Notes under the pieces: model-generated | Database searches by the model: none | What the model saw: only the letters and a program-made list of their open reading frames with translations | What the model was told of the DNA's origin: nothing | Translations under genes and position numbers: made by a program | In this document: in pieces, positions 1-7,892 of the stretch | Position numbering within the stretch: position 1 is the stretch's first letter | Layout of the letters: every line of letters begins with the position of its first letter | Source of the DNA: Streptomyces sp. CB02009 | GTDB lineage: Bacteria > Actinomycetota > Actinomycetes > Streptomycetales > Streptomycetaceae | Direction of reading: 5' to 3' | DNA: 64,000 nt | Assembly: GCF_001905825.1 (NCBI RefSeq) | Contig: NZ_LIVV01000010.1 | Coordinates: forward strand, 367,470-431,469

Positions 1-562
1 ACGCCCGCGCGCTCACCGACACCGCCGACACACCCGCGGGCCCGCCCATCGCCTTCTGCGCGCCGATGATGCACATGTCCACGCCCCACGCGTCCGGCAG
101 CACCGGCTCGGCACCGATCGACGCCACCGCGTCCAGGTAGAACAGCGCGCCGTGCGCCCGCACGACCTCACCGATCTCCGCCACCGGGTTGGTGTTGCCG
201 GTCGCCGCCTCCGCGTGCACCAGGGACACGAAGTCGATCTCCGGGTGGGCGGCGAGCGCCTGCTCCACCTGCGCGGCCGTCACCGCCGTGTGGAAGGGCA
301 CCTCCAGGTCGACCACGGTCGCGCCGCAGTCCCGCAGCCAGTTGCCGAAGGTCTGCCCGTACGGCCCGGTGACCACGTTCAGCGCCGTCGATCCGGCCCG
401 CGCCCCGCTGCGGATGCACCCCTCCAGGGGGAGCAGCGCCTCGCCCTGGGTGATCACCACGTCCTGCTCCGTGGAGAGCAGCGCGGCCACCCGCCGCTCG
501 ATCGACGCGAAATGCGCGGCGGTCAGAGGGGCCAGGTCCAGGAGCGGATGTGTCACGGTCAC
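1..562 (-). CDS. class V (alanine-glyoxylate type) aminotransferase, 3' part cut by window edge
   Basis: This is the N-terminal 187 or so residues of a fold-type I PLP enzyme whose C-terminus lies outside the window. The translated frame carries EAATGNTNP, LDAVASIGAEP and GAQKAMGGPAG. The last holds the expected PLP Schiff-base lysine of the serine-pyruvate/alanine-glyoxylate aminotransferase group. I chose the GTG at 562 because an AAGAAGG stretch precedes it by seven bases; a second GTG at 556 is possible. The enzyme probably transfers an amino group between a small amino acid and glyoxylate or pyruvate. Its exact substrate cannot be read from the sequence. It is divergent from the amidohydrolase at 663. 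Confidence 0.8.
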   Translation of the reverse strand, partial: MTVTHPLLDLAPLTAAHFASIERRVAALLSTEQDVVITQGEALLPLEGCIRSGARAGSTALNVVTGPYGQTFGNWLRDCGATVVDLEVPFHTAVTAAQVEQALAAHPEIDFVSLVHAEAATGNTNPVAEIGEVVRAHGALFYLDAVASIGAEPVLPDAWGVDMCIIGAQKAMGGPAGVSAVSVSARA

Positions 563-662
563 GGCGGTGCCTTCTTCGACTCGGATTCGTGCGGGCGGAA
601 CTCCGGATCAGGGTACCGAGGGGCCCTCCCCGGCCGGGGTCCCGTCCTCGTACAGTGCAGAC

Positions 663-1748
663 ATGAGTGATCGCGCGGTGCTGCACGTGAAGGGTCGGGT
701 GCTCGTCGGCCCCGAGGACGTACGGGACGAACTGTGGTGCGTCGACGGGCGGGTCACCTTCGACCGGCCCGCCGCAGAGGCGGTCACCGTCGAGGGCTGG
801 GTGCTGCCCGGCCTCGTCGACGCCCACTGCCACGTCGGGCTCGACCGGCACGGCCCCGTCGACGAGGCGACCAGCGAGAAGCAGGCCCTCACCGACCGGG
901 ACGCCGGCACCCTGCTGATCCGGGACGCGGGTTCGCCCTCCGACACCCGCTGGATCGACGAGCGGGAGGACCTGCCGAAGATCATCCGGGCGGGGCGGCA
1001 CATCGCCCGCACCCGCCGCTACATCCGCAACTACGCCCACGAGATCGAGCCCGCCGACCTCGTGGAGTACGTCGGCCGCGAGGCCCGGCGCGGCGACGGC
1101 TGGGTCAAGCTCGTCGGCGACTGGATCGACCGCGAGGCCGGCGACCTCACCGCCTGCTGGCCGCGCGCCGAGGTCGAGGCGGCCATCGCCGAGGCCCACC
1201 GGCTCGGCGCCCGCGTCACCGCGCACTGCTTCGCCGAGGACTCGCTCCGCGACCTCGTCGAGGCCGGCATCGACTGCATCGAGCACGCCACCGGACTCAC
1301 CGAGGACACCATCCCGCTCTTCGCCGAGCGGGGCGTCGCGATCGTCCCGACCCTGGTCAACATCGCGACCTTCCCGCACCTCGCCGACGGCGGCGAGGAG
1401 AAGTTCCCCCGCTGGTCGGCCCATATGCGCAGGCTGCACGAGCGCCGCTACGACACCGTGCGCGCCGCCTTCGACGCGGGCGTCCCGGTCTTCGTCGGCA
1501 CCGACGCGGGCGGCTCCCTCGCCCACGGCCTGGTCGCCGAGGAGGTCGAGGAGCTGACGAAGGCCGGCATCCCGCCGATCGACGCGCTCGCGGCGACCGC
1601 CTGGGGAGCCAGGGCGTGGCTGGGACGCCCCTCCCTGGAGGAGGGAGCCCCGGCCGACCTGGTCGTCTACGGCGAGGACCCGCGCGCGGACGTCCGCGTC
1701 CTCGCTGCGCCGCGCCGGGTCGTCGTCAACGGGCGGGTGGTGGGCTAG
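663..1748 (+). CDS. metal-dependent amidohydrolase family protein
   Basis: This 361-residue protein has the amidohydrolase superfamily layout: an early HxH metal motif (DAHCHVG), later histidines in TAHCFAED and EHATG, and the conserved aspartate in FVGTDAGGSLAHG. It ends with the usual small beta-sandwich return (APADLVVYGEDP). It resembles the imidazolonepropionase/prolidase-like group that hydrolyses cyclic amides or peptide-like substrates in the cytoplasm, but the substrate is unknown. The ATG at 663 gives a complete domain; longer readings in the same frame run into the upstream intergenic region. It is transcribed alone toward the acetyltransferase at 1811, and paired hairpins lie between the two. 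Confidence 0.85.
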   Translation: MSDRAVLHVKGRVLVGPEDVRDELWCVDGRVTFDRPAAEAVTVEGWVLPGLVDAHCHVGLDRHGPVDEATSEKQALTDRDAGTLLIRDAGSPSDTRWIDEREDLPKIIRAGRHIARTRRYIRNYAHEIEPADLVEYVGREARRGDGWVKLVGDWIDREAGDLTACWPRAEVEAAIAEAHRLGARVTAHCFAEDSLRDLVEAGIDCIEHATGLTEDTIPLFAERGVAIVPTLVNIATFPHLADGGEEKFPRWSAHMRRLHERRYDTVRAAFDAGVPVFVGTDAGGSLAHGLVAEEVEELTKAGIPPIDALAATAWGARAWLGRPSLEEGAPADLVVYGEDPRADVRVLAAPRRVVVNGRVVG

Positions 1749-1786
1749 GGGGTGTCCTGCCGGTCCCGGGACACCCCCGGGACCGG
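1748..1786. terminator. bidirectional terminator with two overlapping hairpins
   Basis: Two mutually exclusive stems share this stretch. GGGGGTGTCC at 1748-1757 pairs with GGACACCCCC at 1769-1778. CCGGTCCCGGG at 1760-1770 pairs with CCCGGGACCGG at 1776-1786. It lies between convergent genes, and the first stem begins on the stop codon of the amidohydrolase. Confidence 0.7.
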
Positions 1787-1810
1787 CCCCGACCGCTCGC
1801 CGCCGGCCGT

Positions 1811-2380
1811 TCAGCGGCGGGTCAGGAACGCCAGCCGGGCCTTCTTCTCCGGGAGGAAGACCTCCGGCAGGTCCACCTCGGGCAGCACGACCTCCGGGCC
1901 CAGCTCGAACCCGGCGCGCACCATGCGGGCGATCGCCTTCTCGTTGGAGGCGTCCGGCTCCACGACCACACGGGTGTGGTCGCGCAGCGTGAAGGCGACG
2001 AGCGCGGACAGGAGCCGGCCGGTGAAGCCCGGCTGCGGCGCCGGGTTCGGCGCGATCAGGAAGTGGGCGCCGATGTCCCCGGGCTCCACCTCGTAGCACT
2101 CGCTGACGCGATCGGCCTCGGGGTCGTACGTCTGGAGCAGGGCGACGGGCTCGTCGTCCAGGACCACCAGGAAGCCGTGGTGGGTGGTGAGCGAGTCGAG
2201 GTGCGCGTAGATGTCCCGGACCTGCTCGACGGTGGTGCCGACCATGCCCCAGAAGCGGGCCCGCTCCTCGTTGACCCAGGCGTGGAGGAGCGCGGCGTCG
2301 CGCTCCGGCTCGACGGGCCGGACCGTGACGGTGCCGAAGCCCTCGACTCTCCGGACGTAGGCGGCGGTGGCGGTGGTCAT
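1811..2380 (-). CDS. AlcB/IucB-type GNAT acetyltransferase, probable siderophore-linked acyltransferase
   Basis: This 189-residue GNAT-fold protein resembles the hydroxylysine acetyltransferase/AlcB family. It carries the family block GDIGAHFLIAPNP, the central R-V-V-V-E-P-D-A-S-N-E-K-A segment that binds acyl-CoA, and an acidic C-terminal end. The family acylates N-hydroxylated diamines or lysines in hydroxamate siderophore synthesis. Its ATG overlaps the stop of the penicillin acylase gene by four bases (ATGA), so the two are translationally coupled and share the iron-box promoter at 4594. I recall penicillin amidase and acyltransferase genes called desG and desH beside desferrioxamine clusters, but no siderophore synthetase is present here. 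The natural substrate is inferred. Confidence 0.8.
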   Translation of the reverse strand: MTTATAAYVRRVEGFGTVTVRPVEPERDAALLHAWVNEERARFWGMVGTTVEQVRDIYAHLDSLTTHHGFLVVLDDEPVALLQTYDPEADRVSECYEVEPGDIGAHFLIAPNPAPQPGFTGRLLSALVAFTLRDHTRVVVEPDASNEKAIARMVRAGFELGPEVVLPEVDLPEVFLPEKKARLAFLTRR

Positions 2381-4554
2381 CCCTGCTCCTTGGTGAGGTT
2401 CTGCCAGTCGGTGGTGACGGGGGCGAGCTCGCCCCTCAGCCACAGCGGAAGCTGGTCGCGGTGGTGCGGGTCGCCGGGCACGCCGGAGGCGCCGAACGGC
2501 ACGATCCAGCCGCTCCGTTCGCGGTCGGCGAGGTCCCAGACGTAGCGGGCCGCGGAGGCCCGGGCGCTGCGGTCGGTCCACCCGGGCACGCTGGACGTGG
2601 AGAGCACGCAGTCGTGGTCCCCGCCGAGCCCCGGCCACCGCGCGTCGTCGGGGTCGGGCAGCGCCTGCCAGGGCGCGAGCCGGTGCGTGACGCCCCAGGC
2701 GGCCGGGGGCTCACCCGCGGCGACCTCGTCGAGCGCCTCGCGCACGATCCGGTCGACGTCCGCGGCGGGCACGGGCCCGGCCACGAGCAGGGTCTCCAGG
2801 GCGTAGGCGACGCGCGGCCCGAGGGCCAGCCAGGGCCGGAACACCTCGGGGTACGGGGCGGGTTCGCGCAGCGCCGCGAAGGCCTCGTGGGCGGCGAGCC
2901 GGCGGACGACGGCCCCGCGCACGGCGGCGTAGAGACCGGCGTCGGCGCTCTCCGCGTCCATCCGCCGGTCCCAGGCGAGCAGCCGGTCGCGCACGGCGGA
3001 GGCGGCGGGGGAGAGGGCTCCGGCGCGGGGCCCGGCGGGGGAGCTGCCGGAGCCGGCCCGTCCGCTCCCGCCGTCGCCCAGCCGGGCCACGGCCGCCAGG
3101 AGGCGGGCCGCCGAGCGGTTGTCGGTATCCCGGTGGACGGCGGTGATGCTCTCCGGGGTCCAGTCCGCCGAGGCGCCGAGCAGCGCGTCGATCCGGTCCG
3201 CCCGGTGCGGCGGCGCGAACTCGATGCCCAGCGGCGCGGCGAGGCCCCGGGCGTTGGCCATCACGGCGTGCCCGTCCACCTCGGCGCGGGGCAGCGGCGC
3301 CGGGGCGTCCTCCCACGCGTGTGCCGGGTCCCAGGCGGGCACGATCCGCAGCGAGTTGGTCCGGTGCCGTACGGGGACCAGGCCGGCGACCCGGTGCAGC
3401 AGGCCGCCCCCGGTGTCGGCGGCCAGGACGACGTTGACCGGCTCGACCCAGCCGTCGAGGGCGGTGTCCACGTCGGCGACGGTCCGGGCGCGCAGCAGCG
3501 CGGGCAGCACCTCGAACCCGAGCCGTCCGGTGACCCGCGGCGGGTACCGCAGAGCGACCGCCTCCCAGACCGGGGCCTGGTCCTGAGAGGCCTGCTCCCG
3601 TGAGTCCTGCTCGTCGTCCACCCCGATGATCACCGGGCCCCGGTCGGTCTCGACGACCTCGACCTCGACCGGCTCCCCGCCCGCGACCTCGATCGTCTCG
3701 GTGTGCGTCGCCGCAGGGCGCCAGCCCTCGGGGCCGTACGCCTCCACCCCGCCGTCCGGGAGCCGCCGCAGCCGCTCCCGGTAGAGGTCCTGGTAGTCCG
3801 ACATCGCGTTGGTGATGGCCCAGGCCGCCGGCCCGGTGTGGCCGAAGTGGGCGAGTCCGGGGATGCCGGGCACGGCGATGCCCACCACGTCGTACGCGGG
3901 GCAGGCGAGCCGGATCTGCTGGTAGACGCCGGGCGCCTCGATGAAGCGGTGCGGGTCGCCTGCGACCAGGGCCGCCCCGCTCGCGGTGCGGCCGCCCGCG
4001 ACCAGCCAGCCGTTGGAGCCCGAGGTCCCGGGCCCGTCGGTCGCGAAGAGCTCCGTCCACTCCTCGCCGAGCCGCCGGGCGACCTCCTCGCGCCACAGTT
4101 TGGTGGGGAAGCCGGCGAACAGGATGTGGGTCGTCAGCCAGACGGCGAGCGGGGTCCACGGCTCCCACCGGCCGGGCGCGAGGCCGGTCTCGGCGAACTC
4201 GGGCGCCCGTGCGGCCCCTTCCGCCAGGCCGTCGTTGACCCCGTCGACATAGGCGCGGACCCATGCCGCCGTCGCCGGGTCCTCGCGCTCGAGCCGCTCG
4301 AAGCAGCGGCGGGCGGTGTCGGCGAGCCGGGAGCGCCGGGCGAAGGTGTCCCAGCCGAGCTCGGCGGCGCCGAGGAAGGCGGCGGTGGTGCCCTGGGCGC
4401 GGTGCCGCTCGACCTCCAGCTGCCAGGCCCGGTCGCGGGCGGTGACCCGGCCCTGCGCGAAGGCGAGTTCGTCCTGGTCAGCGGCGCGCAGATGGGGGAC
4501 GCCCCACGCGTCCCGGTAGACCTCGATGCTCACGGAGACCCCGATCCCGTCCAT
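2377..4554 (-). CDS. penicillin acylase family Ntn hydrolase, iron-regulated
   Basis: This 725-residue protein belongs to the penicillin acylase family, whose members cleave themselves and use the freed N-terminal serine to hydrolyse amide bonds. The block TSGSNGWLVAGG places the nucleophile at about Ser180, matching the family's Ser-Asn motif. The following DPHR, PGIPGLAHFGHTG and WAITN segments are also typical. No signal peptide is visible (it begins MDGIGVSVSIEVYRD), so unlike the classical secreted enzymes it looks cytoplasmic. A GTG at 4533 with GGGG in front is an alternative start. A Gly/Ala/Pro-rich insertion sits near residues 490-510. It begins 40 bases from the iron box and overlaps the acetyltransferase by four bases, suggesting acyl removal or exchange on a siderophore or its precursor. 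Confidence 0.88.
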   Translation of the reverse strand: MDGIGVSVSIEVYRDAWGVPHLRAADQDELAFAQGRVTARDRAWQLEVERHRAQGTTAAFLGAAELGWDTFARRSRLADTARRCFERLEREDPATAAWVRAYVDGVNDGLAEGAARAPEFAETGLAPGRWEPWTPLAVWLTTHILFAGFPTKLWREEVARRLGEEWTELFATDGPGTSGSNGWLVAGGRTASGAALVAGDPHRFIEAPGVYQQIRLACPAYDVVGIAVPGIPGLAHFGHTGPAAWAITNAMSDYQDLYRERLRRLPDGGVEAYGPEGWRPAATHTETIEVAGGEPVEVEVVETDRGPVIIGVDDEQDSREQASQDQAPVWEAVALRYPPRVTGRLGFEVLPALLRARTVADVDTALDGWVEPVNVVLAADTGGGLLHRVAGLVPVRHRTNSLRIVPAWDPAHAWEDAPAPLPRAEVDGHAVMANARGLAAPLGIEFAPPHRADRIDALLGASADWTPESITAVHRDTDNRSAARLLAAVARLGDGGSGRAGSGSSPAGPRAGALSPAASAVRDRLLAWDRRMDAESADAGLYAAVRGAVVRRLAAHEAFAALREPAPYPEVFRPWLALGPRVAYALETLLVAGPVPAADVDRIVREALDEVAAGEPPAAWGVTHRLAPWQALPDPDDARWPGLGGDHDCVLSTSSVPGWTDRSARASAARYVWDLADRERSGWIVPFGASGVPGDPHHRDQLPLWLRGELAPVTTDWQNLTKEQG

Positions 4555-4593
4555 GTACCTGACATGGCGTGGACCATGTCTTCTGCGATTTTC

Positions 4594-4612
4594 TTAGGTT
4601 AGGCTGACCTAA
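4594..4612. promoter_or_regulatory. iron box (DmdR1/IdeR/DtxR-type operator)
   Basis: TTAGGTTAGGCTGACCTAA matches the actinobacterial iron-box consensus, a 19-bp imperfect palindrome. It lies midway between the penicillin acylase start (4554) and the siderophore-interacting protein start (4647), so one dimeric Fe-repressor site could control both directions. Confidence 0.9.
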
Positions 4613-4646
4613 ATTAATCTACAGGAGTTCAGGGGAGGGGATTGCG

Positions 4647-5366
4647 GTGGGTCACGGCTGGCAGGGTGCCGTTCTCAAGTTGATGCGGGGCAAGGACTTC
4701 ACGTTCACCGTGACGGGGGCCGAGCAGGTCACCGAGGACTACCGCAGGGTGCACTTCACGGACGGCGGTCTGCTCGCCGCCGCCGGGATCCACCCCACGA
4801 TGTGGGTCCGGATCTGGTTCGAGAACGCGGGCAAGCCGCACCAGCGCGCGTACACGCTGGTCGATCCCGACCAGGAGGCCGGCACCTTCAGTCTGGAGTT
4901 CGCCCTCCACGACGGCGTGGCCAGCCGGTGGGCCCGCTCCTGCGCCCCGGGCGACACCGTCGAGGCGACCCTGCAGGGGACCGGTTTCGACGCCCCGGAA
5001 CCGCGCCCCGGGCGGCTCCTCGTGGTCGGCGACCCGGCGTCGCTGCCCGCCGTCAACTCCCTGCTCGACGCGCTTCCGGGCGTCCCCGCCACCGTCTGGT
5101 TCGAGACCCAGCACGCCTCCGACGAGGAGCTGCCGGTCCGGCTCGACCCCGAGCACCACGAACTGCGCCGGGTGCCGCGGCGCGACGGCGGGGCCGACCT
5201 CGTCGCCCGCGTGAAGGCGGAGCTCCCCGGCCTCGCGGAGTCCGACCCGTACGTCTGGATCGCCTGCGACACCGCGACCACCCGGACCCTCGCCACGTAC
5301 GCGCGCAAGGAACTCGCCCTGCCCAAGGAGCGCGTCCACGCGCTGGGGTACTGGCGCGCGAGCTGA
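4647..5366 (+). CDS. siderophore-interacting protein (FAD/NAD(P)H ferric-siderophore reductase)
   Basis: This 239-residue protein has the two-domain layout of the SIP/ViuB family: an N-terminal FAD-binding barrel with the flavin motif QRAYTLVDPD near residue 70, and a C-terminal NAD(P)H-binding domain with LLVVGDPASLPA and an ending of KERVHALGYWR. Such enzymes reduce ferric siderophores in the cytoplasm to release Fe(II). The GTG at 4647 is preceded by AGGGGAGGGG at good spacing. It is divergent from the acylase/acetyltransferase pair and lies 35 bases from the iron box. No siderophore transporter or synthetase lies in the window, so it must serve a system encoded elsewhere. Confidence 0.92.
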   Translation: MGHGWQGAVLKLMRGKDFTFTVTGAEQVTEDYRRVHFTDGGLLAAAGIHPTMWVRIWFENAGKPHQRAYTLVDPDQEAGTFSLEFALHDGVASRWARSCAPGDTVEATLQGTGFDAPEPRPGRLLVVGDPASLPAVNSLLDALPGVPATVWFETQHASDEELPVRLDPEHHELRRVPRRDGGADLVARVKAELPGLAESDPYVWIACDTATTRTLATYARKELALPKERVHALGYWRAS

Positions 5367-5677
5367 CCGCCCGCTCCCGATGCGCCGGGTTGACGATCCG
5401 TTACCCCGGCGCTCGGCGGCTCGTTCACACCCTTGCCGAGGGACCCGCTGTGTCCCCTCGCGTGCGAAAGACGCGGGACACCCGGGAACGGTTGTGTCGA
5501 AAAAAATCGAATATGAACACGGAAACCCCCCTTTGGAGTGAACTCACGTCAGGCGACTGTGGGTTCACTCTCCGTGCGTAAAGATTCCGGTGTCTCAAGT
5601 CGCCGAGGCCGCGCCGACCCACCGTCCCCGTGGTGAGCGGCCGGCGACGCCATGTCTCTTGTGGGGGTTCCACCATC
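5367..5677. other. 311-bp intergenic region with inverted repeat and A-rich tract
   Basis: No gene is supported here. An AT-rich stretch (TCGAAAAAAATCGAATATG, about 5496-5515) stands out from the GC-rich surroundings and probably forms part of the promoter of the sortase substrate. An inverted repeat, GAGTGAAC at 5536-5543 and GTTCACTC at 5563-5570, lies downstream of it and could be an operator or a leader hairpin. Confidence 0.5.
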
Positions 5678-6688
5678 TTGAACAGCAACACCTTCCGCAT
5701 GCCCGTACGCCGTACCGCCGCAGCCGCGACCGTCGCCGCCCTGGCCGTCGGCCCCGTGCTCCTCGCGGCCCCGGCGGCGCAGGCCACGGACGGCGAAGGG
5801 CGCGCCACCGCAGTCGTCCTGCGGACCGGCCTCGACGTCTCCCTGCTCGACAAGACGGTCGACGTGCCGCTGCGGGTCTCCCTCAACGAGGTCAAGGCGC
5901 CGGAGACCGAGAGCGAGACCGCGCTCTCCGTGAAGGTGCAGGGGGCGGAGCAGGGCAAGCCGATCGACATCCTCGCCGCCGACGTCGCCACCGCGACGGC
6001 CACCGTGGACGACAAGAAGGCCGAGGGGTACGTGAACCTCGTCAAGGCCCGGGTCCACGTCCCCGGAATCCCGCTGCTCTCGCTCATCGAGGTCCAGAAG
6101 GTGACCTCCAAGGCGCTGTGCGAGGTGGGGAAGAAGCCGGTCGCCGAGTCCAACGTCCTGGGCCACGTCATCGTCTTCGGCAAGAAGACCACCCTCTCCA
6201 CCGGCGGCCGGACCCAGGTCAGCGTGCCCGGTGTCGGACAGGTCACCCTCGACCTGTCCCGTACGTCCACCACCTCGCGGACGGCGGCGGCGACCGCCCT
6301 CGAACTCAAGGTGGAGGTCGACCCGCTGAAGCTCGGCGTCGCCGAGGTCAACGGCACCGTGACGCTCGCCGAGGCCACCTGCGAGACGCCCAAGGGCCCG
6401 GCCCCGACGGAGAAGCCCACCGAGGAGCCCACCGGGAAGCCGACCGAGCAGCCCACCCAGGAGCCCAGCGAGCAGCCCTCGGAGCAGCCCACGCAGCAGC
6501 CCTCGGTCAAGCCGAGCGACGCCGGCGGCATCAAGACCAACAACGGCGGCACCACGCCCACCCAGAACCTCGCCGAGACCGGTGGCAGCTCCACCACCCC
6601 GTACATCGCGGGCGGGGCGCTCGCGCTCCTCGTGGCCGGCGGCGGCGCGCTCGCGCTGACCCGCTCGCGCGCCCGCTCCCGAGGCTGA
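5678..6688 (+). CDS. LAXTG-anchored cell wall protein (sortase E substrate, SCO1860-like)
   Basis: This 336-residue exported protein begins with a typical signal peptide (RRTAAAATVAALAVGPVLLAAPAAQA). An extracellular domain of unknown function with two cysteines follows. A Pro/Thr/Glu/Gln spacer built of PTEKP, PTEQP and PSEQP-type units comes next, then the sorting signal LAETGG, a hydrophobic stretch (YIAGGALALLVAGGGALAL) and an Arg-rich tail. That is the full set of class E sortase recognition features, so the protein should be covalently linked to peptidoglycan. I place the start at the TTG at 5678; an in-frame ATG at 5699 is the alternative. From memory, SCO1860 is a characterised sortase substrate of S. 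coelicolor. Confidence 0.9.
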   Translation: MNSNTFRMPVRRTAAAATVAALAVGPVLLAAPAAQATDGEGRATAVVLRTGLDVSLLDKTVDVPLRVSLNEVKAPETESETALSVKVQGAEQGKPIDILAADVATATATVDDKKAEGYVNLVKARVHVPGIPLLSLIEVQKVTSKALCEVGKKPVAESNVLGHVIVFGKKTTLSTGGRTQVSVPGVGQVTLDLSRTSTTSRTAAATALELKVEVDPLKLGVAEVNGTVTLAEATCETPKGPAPTEKPTEEPTGKPTEQPTQEPSEQPSEQPTQQPSVKPSDAGGIKTNNGGTTPTQNLAETGGSSTTPYIAGGALALLVAGGGALALTRSRARSRG

Positions 6689-6718
6689 CGGTCCGAGGGG
6701 GACGCGCAGGGGCATGCG

Positions 6719-6744
6719 CCGGAGGCTCCGGGGGGAGCCTCCGG
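6719..6744. terminator. hairpin after the LAXTG gene
   Basis: CCGGAGGCTCC at 6719-6729 and GGAGCCTCCGG at 6734-6744 form an 11-bp perfect stem with a GGGG loop. It is the first of two consecutive hairpins between convergent genes. Confidence 0.65.
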
Positions 6745-6750
6745 GAGAGC

Positions 6751-6801
6751 ACGGGTCCGGGGGAGGGCGACGGTGACGACGTCGCCCTCCCCCGGACCCG
6801 T
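6751..6801. terminator. strong bidirectional terminator, 21-bp perfect stem
   Basis: Positions 6751-6771 pair perfectly with 6781-6801 across a nine-base loop. It separates the LAXTG gene (+) from cobC (-) and should stop transcription in both directions. Confidence 0.85.
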
Positions 6802-6839
6802 GTGCGCGCGACGCCCGCCGGTGGTCCGGCGGCGGCCGC

Positions 6840-7892
6840 TCAGCCGGCCATCAGCAGGGCCTGGTCGAGGGCCTGGAGGAAGCGGTTCGTCGTGGCCCGG
6901 TCCCGGACCGCGATCCGCAGCCAGTTCCGGTCGAGCCCCGGGAAGGTGTCGCCCCGGCGGGCGGCGAAGCCCAGCGACCGCAGCCGCTCCCGGACCGCGT
7001 CCGCCCCGTCGATCCGTAGCAGCACGAAGGGGCCCTCCGCCCCCGGCACCGTCCGCACCTCGTCGAACTCCGCCAGCCCGGCGAGCAGATGGGCCCGCTC
7101 GACCCCGGTCCGGTGCGCCGCGTGCTCGGCCTCCGCCAGCGCCGCCCGCGACATGCAGGCCTCCGCCGCCACCAGGGCGGGCGTCGACACCGGCCACAGC
7201 GGCTGGGTCCGCTCCAGGGCGGCGATCGTCGCCGGCTCGGCCAGCACGTACCCGATCCGCAGCCCGGCCAGCCCCCACGTCTTGGTGAGGCTCCGCAGCA
7301 CCACGAGCCCCGGCACATCGGTCCGGCCCGCCAGCGCCTCGCGCTCGCCCGGCACCGCGTCCAGGAACGCCTCGTCGACCACCAGGGTCCGCCAGGGTCT
7401 CGCGAGCGCGGCGATCGAGGCGGCCGGGTGCAGCACGGACGTGGGGTTCGTGGGGTTCCCGATCACCACCAGGTCCGCGTCCTCGGGGACCGCCGCCGGG
7501 TCCAGCCGGAAGCCGTCCTCCTCGCGCAGCAGCACCCGGCCCACCTCGTGGCCGACGTCGCGCAGCGCCGCCTCCGGCTCGGTGAACTGCGGATGCACCA
7601 CGACGGGCCGGCGCACCGGCAGCGCCCGCGCGATGAGCACGAAGGCCTCGGCCGCGCCCGCCGTGAGCAGCACCCGGTTCGAGGGCAGGTCGTGCCGTTC
7701 GGCCACGGCCGCGCGGGCGGCCCGGCCGTCGGGGTAGGCGGCGAGTCCGGTGAGGGAGTCGGCGATCCGCTCCCGCAACCAGTCCGGAGGGGTGTTCGTC
7801 CGGACGTTGACCGCCAGGTCGATGAGTTTCTCGTCCCGTACCTCGGCGTCACCGTGGTGGCGCAGGTCGTGGGCGTCGGTATGCAGATGCAT
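6840..7892 (-). CDS. cobC: CobC, Rv2231c-type PLP-dependent aminotransferase-like enzyme
   Basis: This 350-residue fold-type I PLP protein belongs to the histidinol-phosphate aminotransferase-like CobC/CobD group. That group supplies the aminopropanol arm precursor (threonine-phosphate decarboxylase reaction) in cobalamin synthesis. Visible motifs are AAYPDGRAARAAVAERH, the GNPTNPTS asparagine block, VVDEAFLD and SLTKTWGLAGLRIGY, which holds the PLP lysine. The ATG at 7892 starts just before the conserved HDLRHHGDAEV segment but has no convincing ribosome-binding site. The reading frame stays open for a further 173 codons through a CobE-like domain (see 7893-8411), so the real product may be a fusion that starts at 8411. 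Confidence 0.85.
   Translation of the reverse strand: MHLHTDAHDLRHHGDAEVRDEKLIDLAVNVRTNTPPDWLRERIADSLTGLAAYPDGRAARAAVAERHDLPSNRVLLTAGAAEAFVLIARALPVRRPVVVHPQFTEPEAALRDVGHEVGRVLLREEDGFRLDPAAVPEDADLVVIGNPTNPTSVLHPAASIAALARPWRTLVVDEAFLDAVPGEREALAGRTDVPGLVVLRSLTKTWGLAGLRIGYVLAEPATIAALERTQPLWPVSTPALVAAEACMSRAALAEAEHAAHRTGVERAHLLAGLAEFDEVRTVPGAEGPFVLLRIDGADAVRERLRSLGFAARRGDTFPGLDRNWLRIAVRDRATTNRFLQALDQALLMAG

Noticed and set aside
168..2099. 643-codon open frame on the minus strand across the amidohydrolase
   Set aside because: It is antisense to a gene with clear domain motifs, has no recognisable domains of its own, and arises from high GC lowering stop codon frequency.
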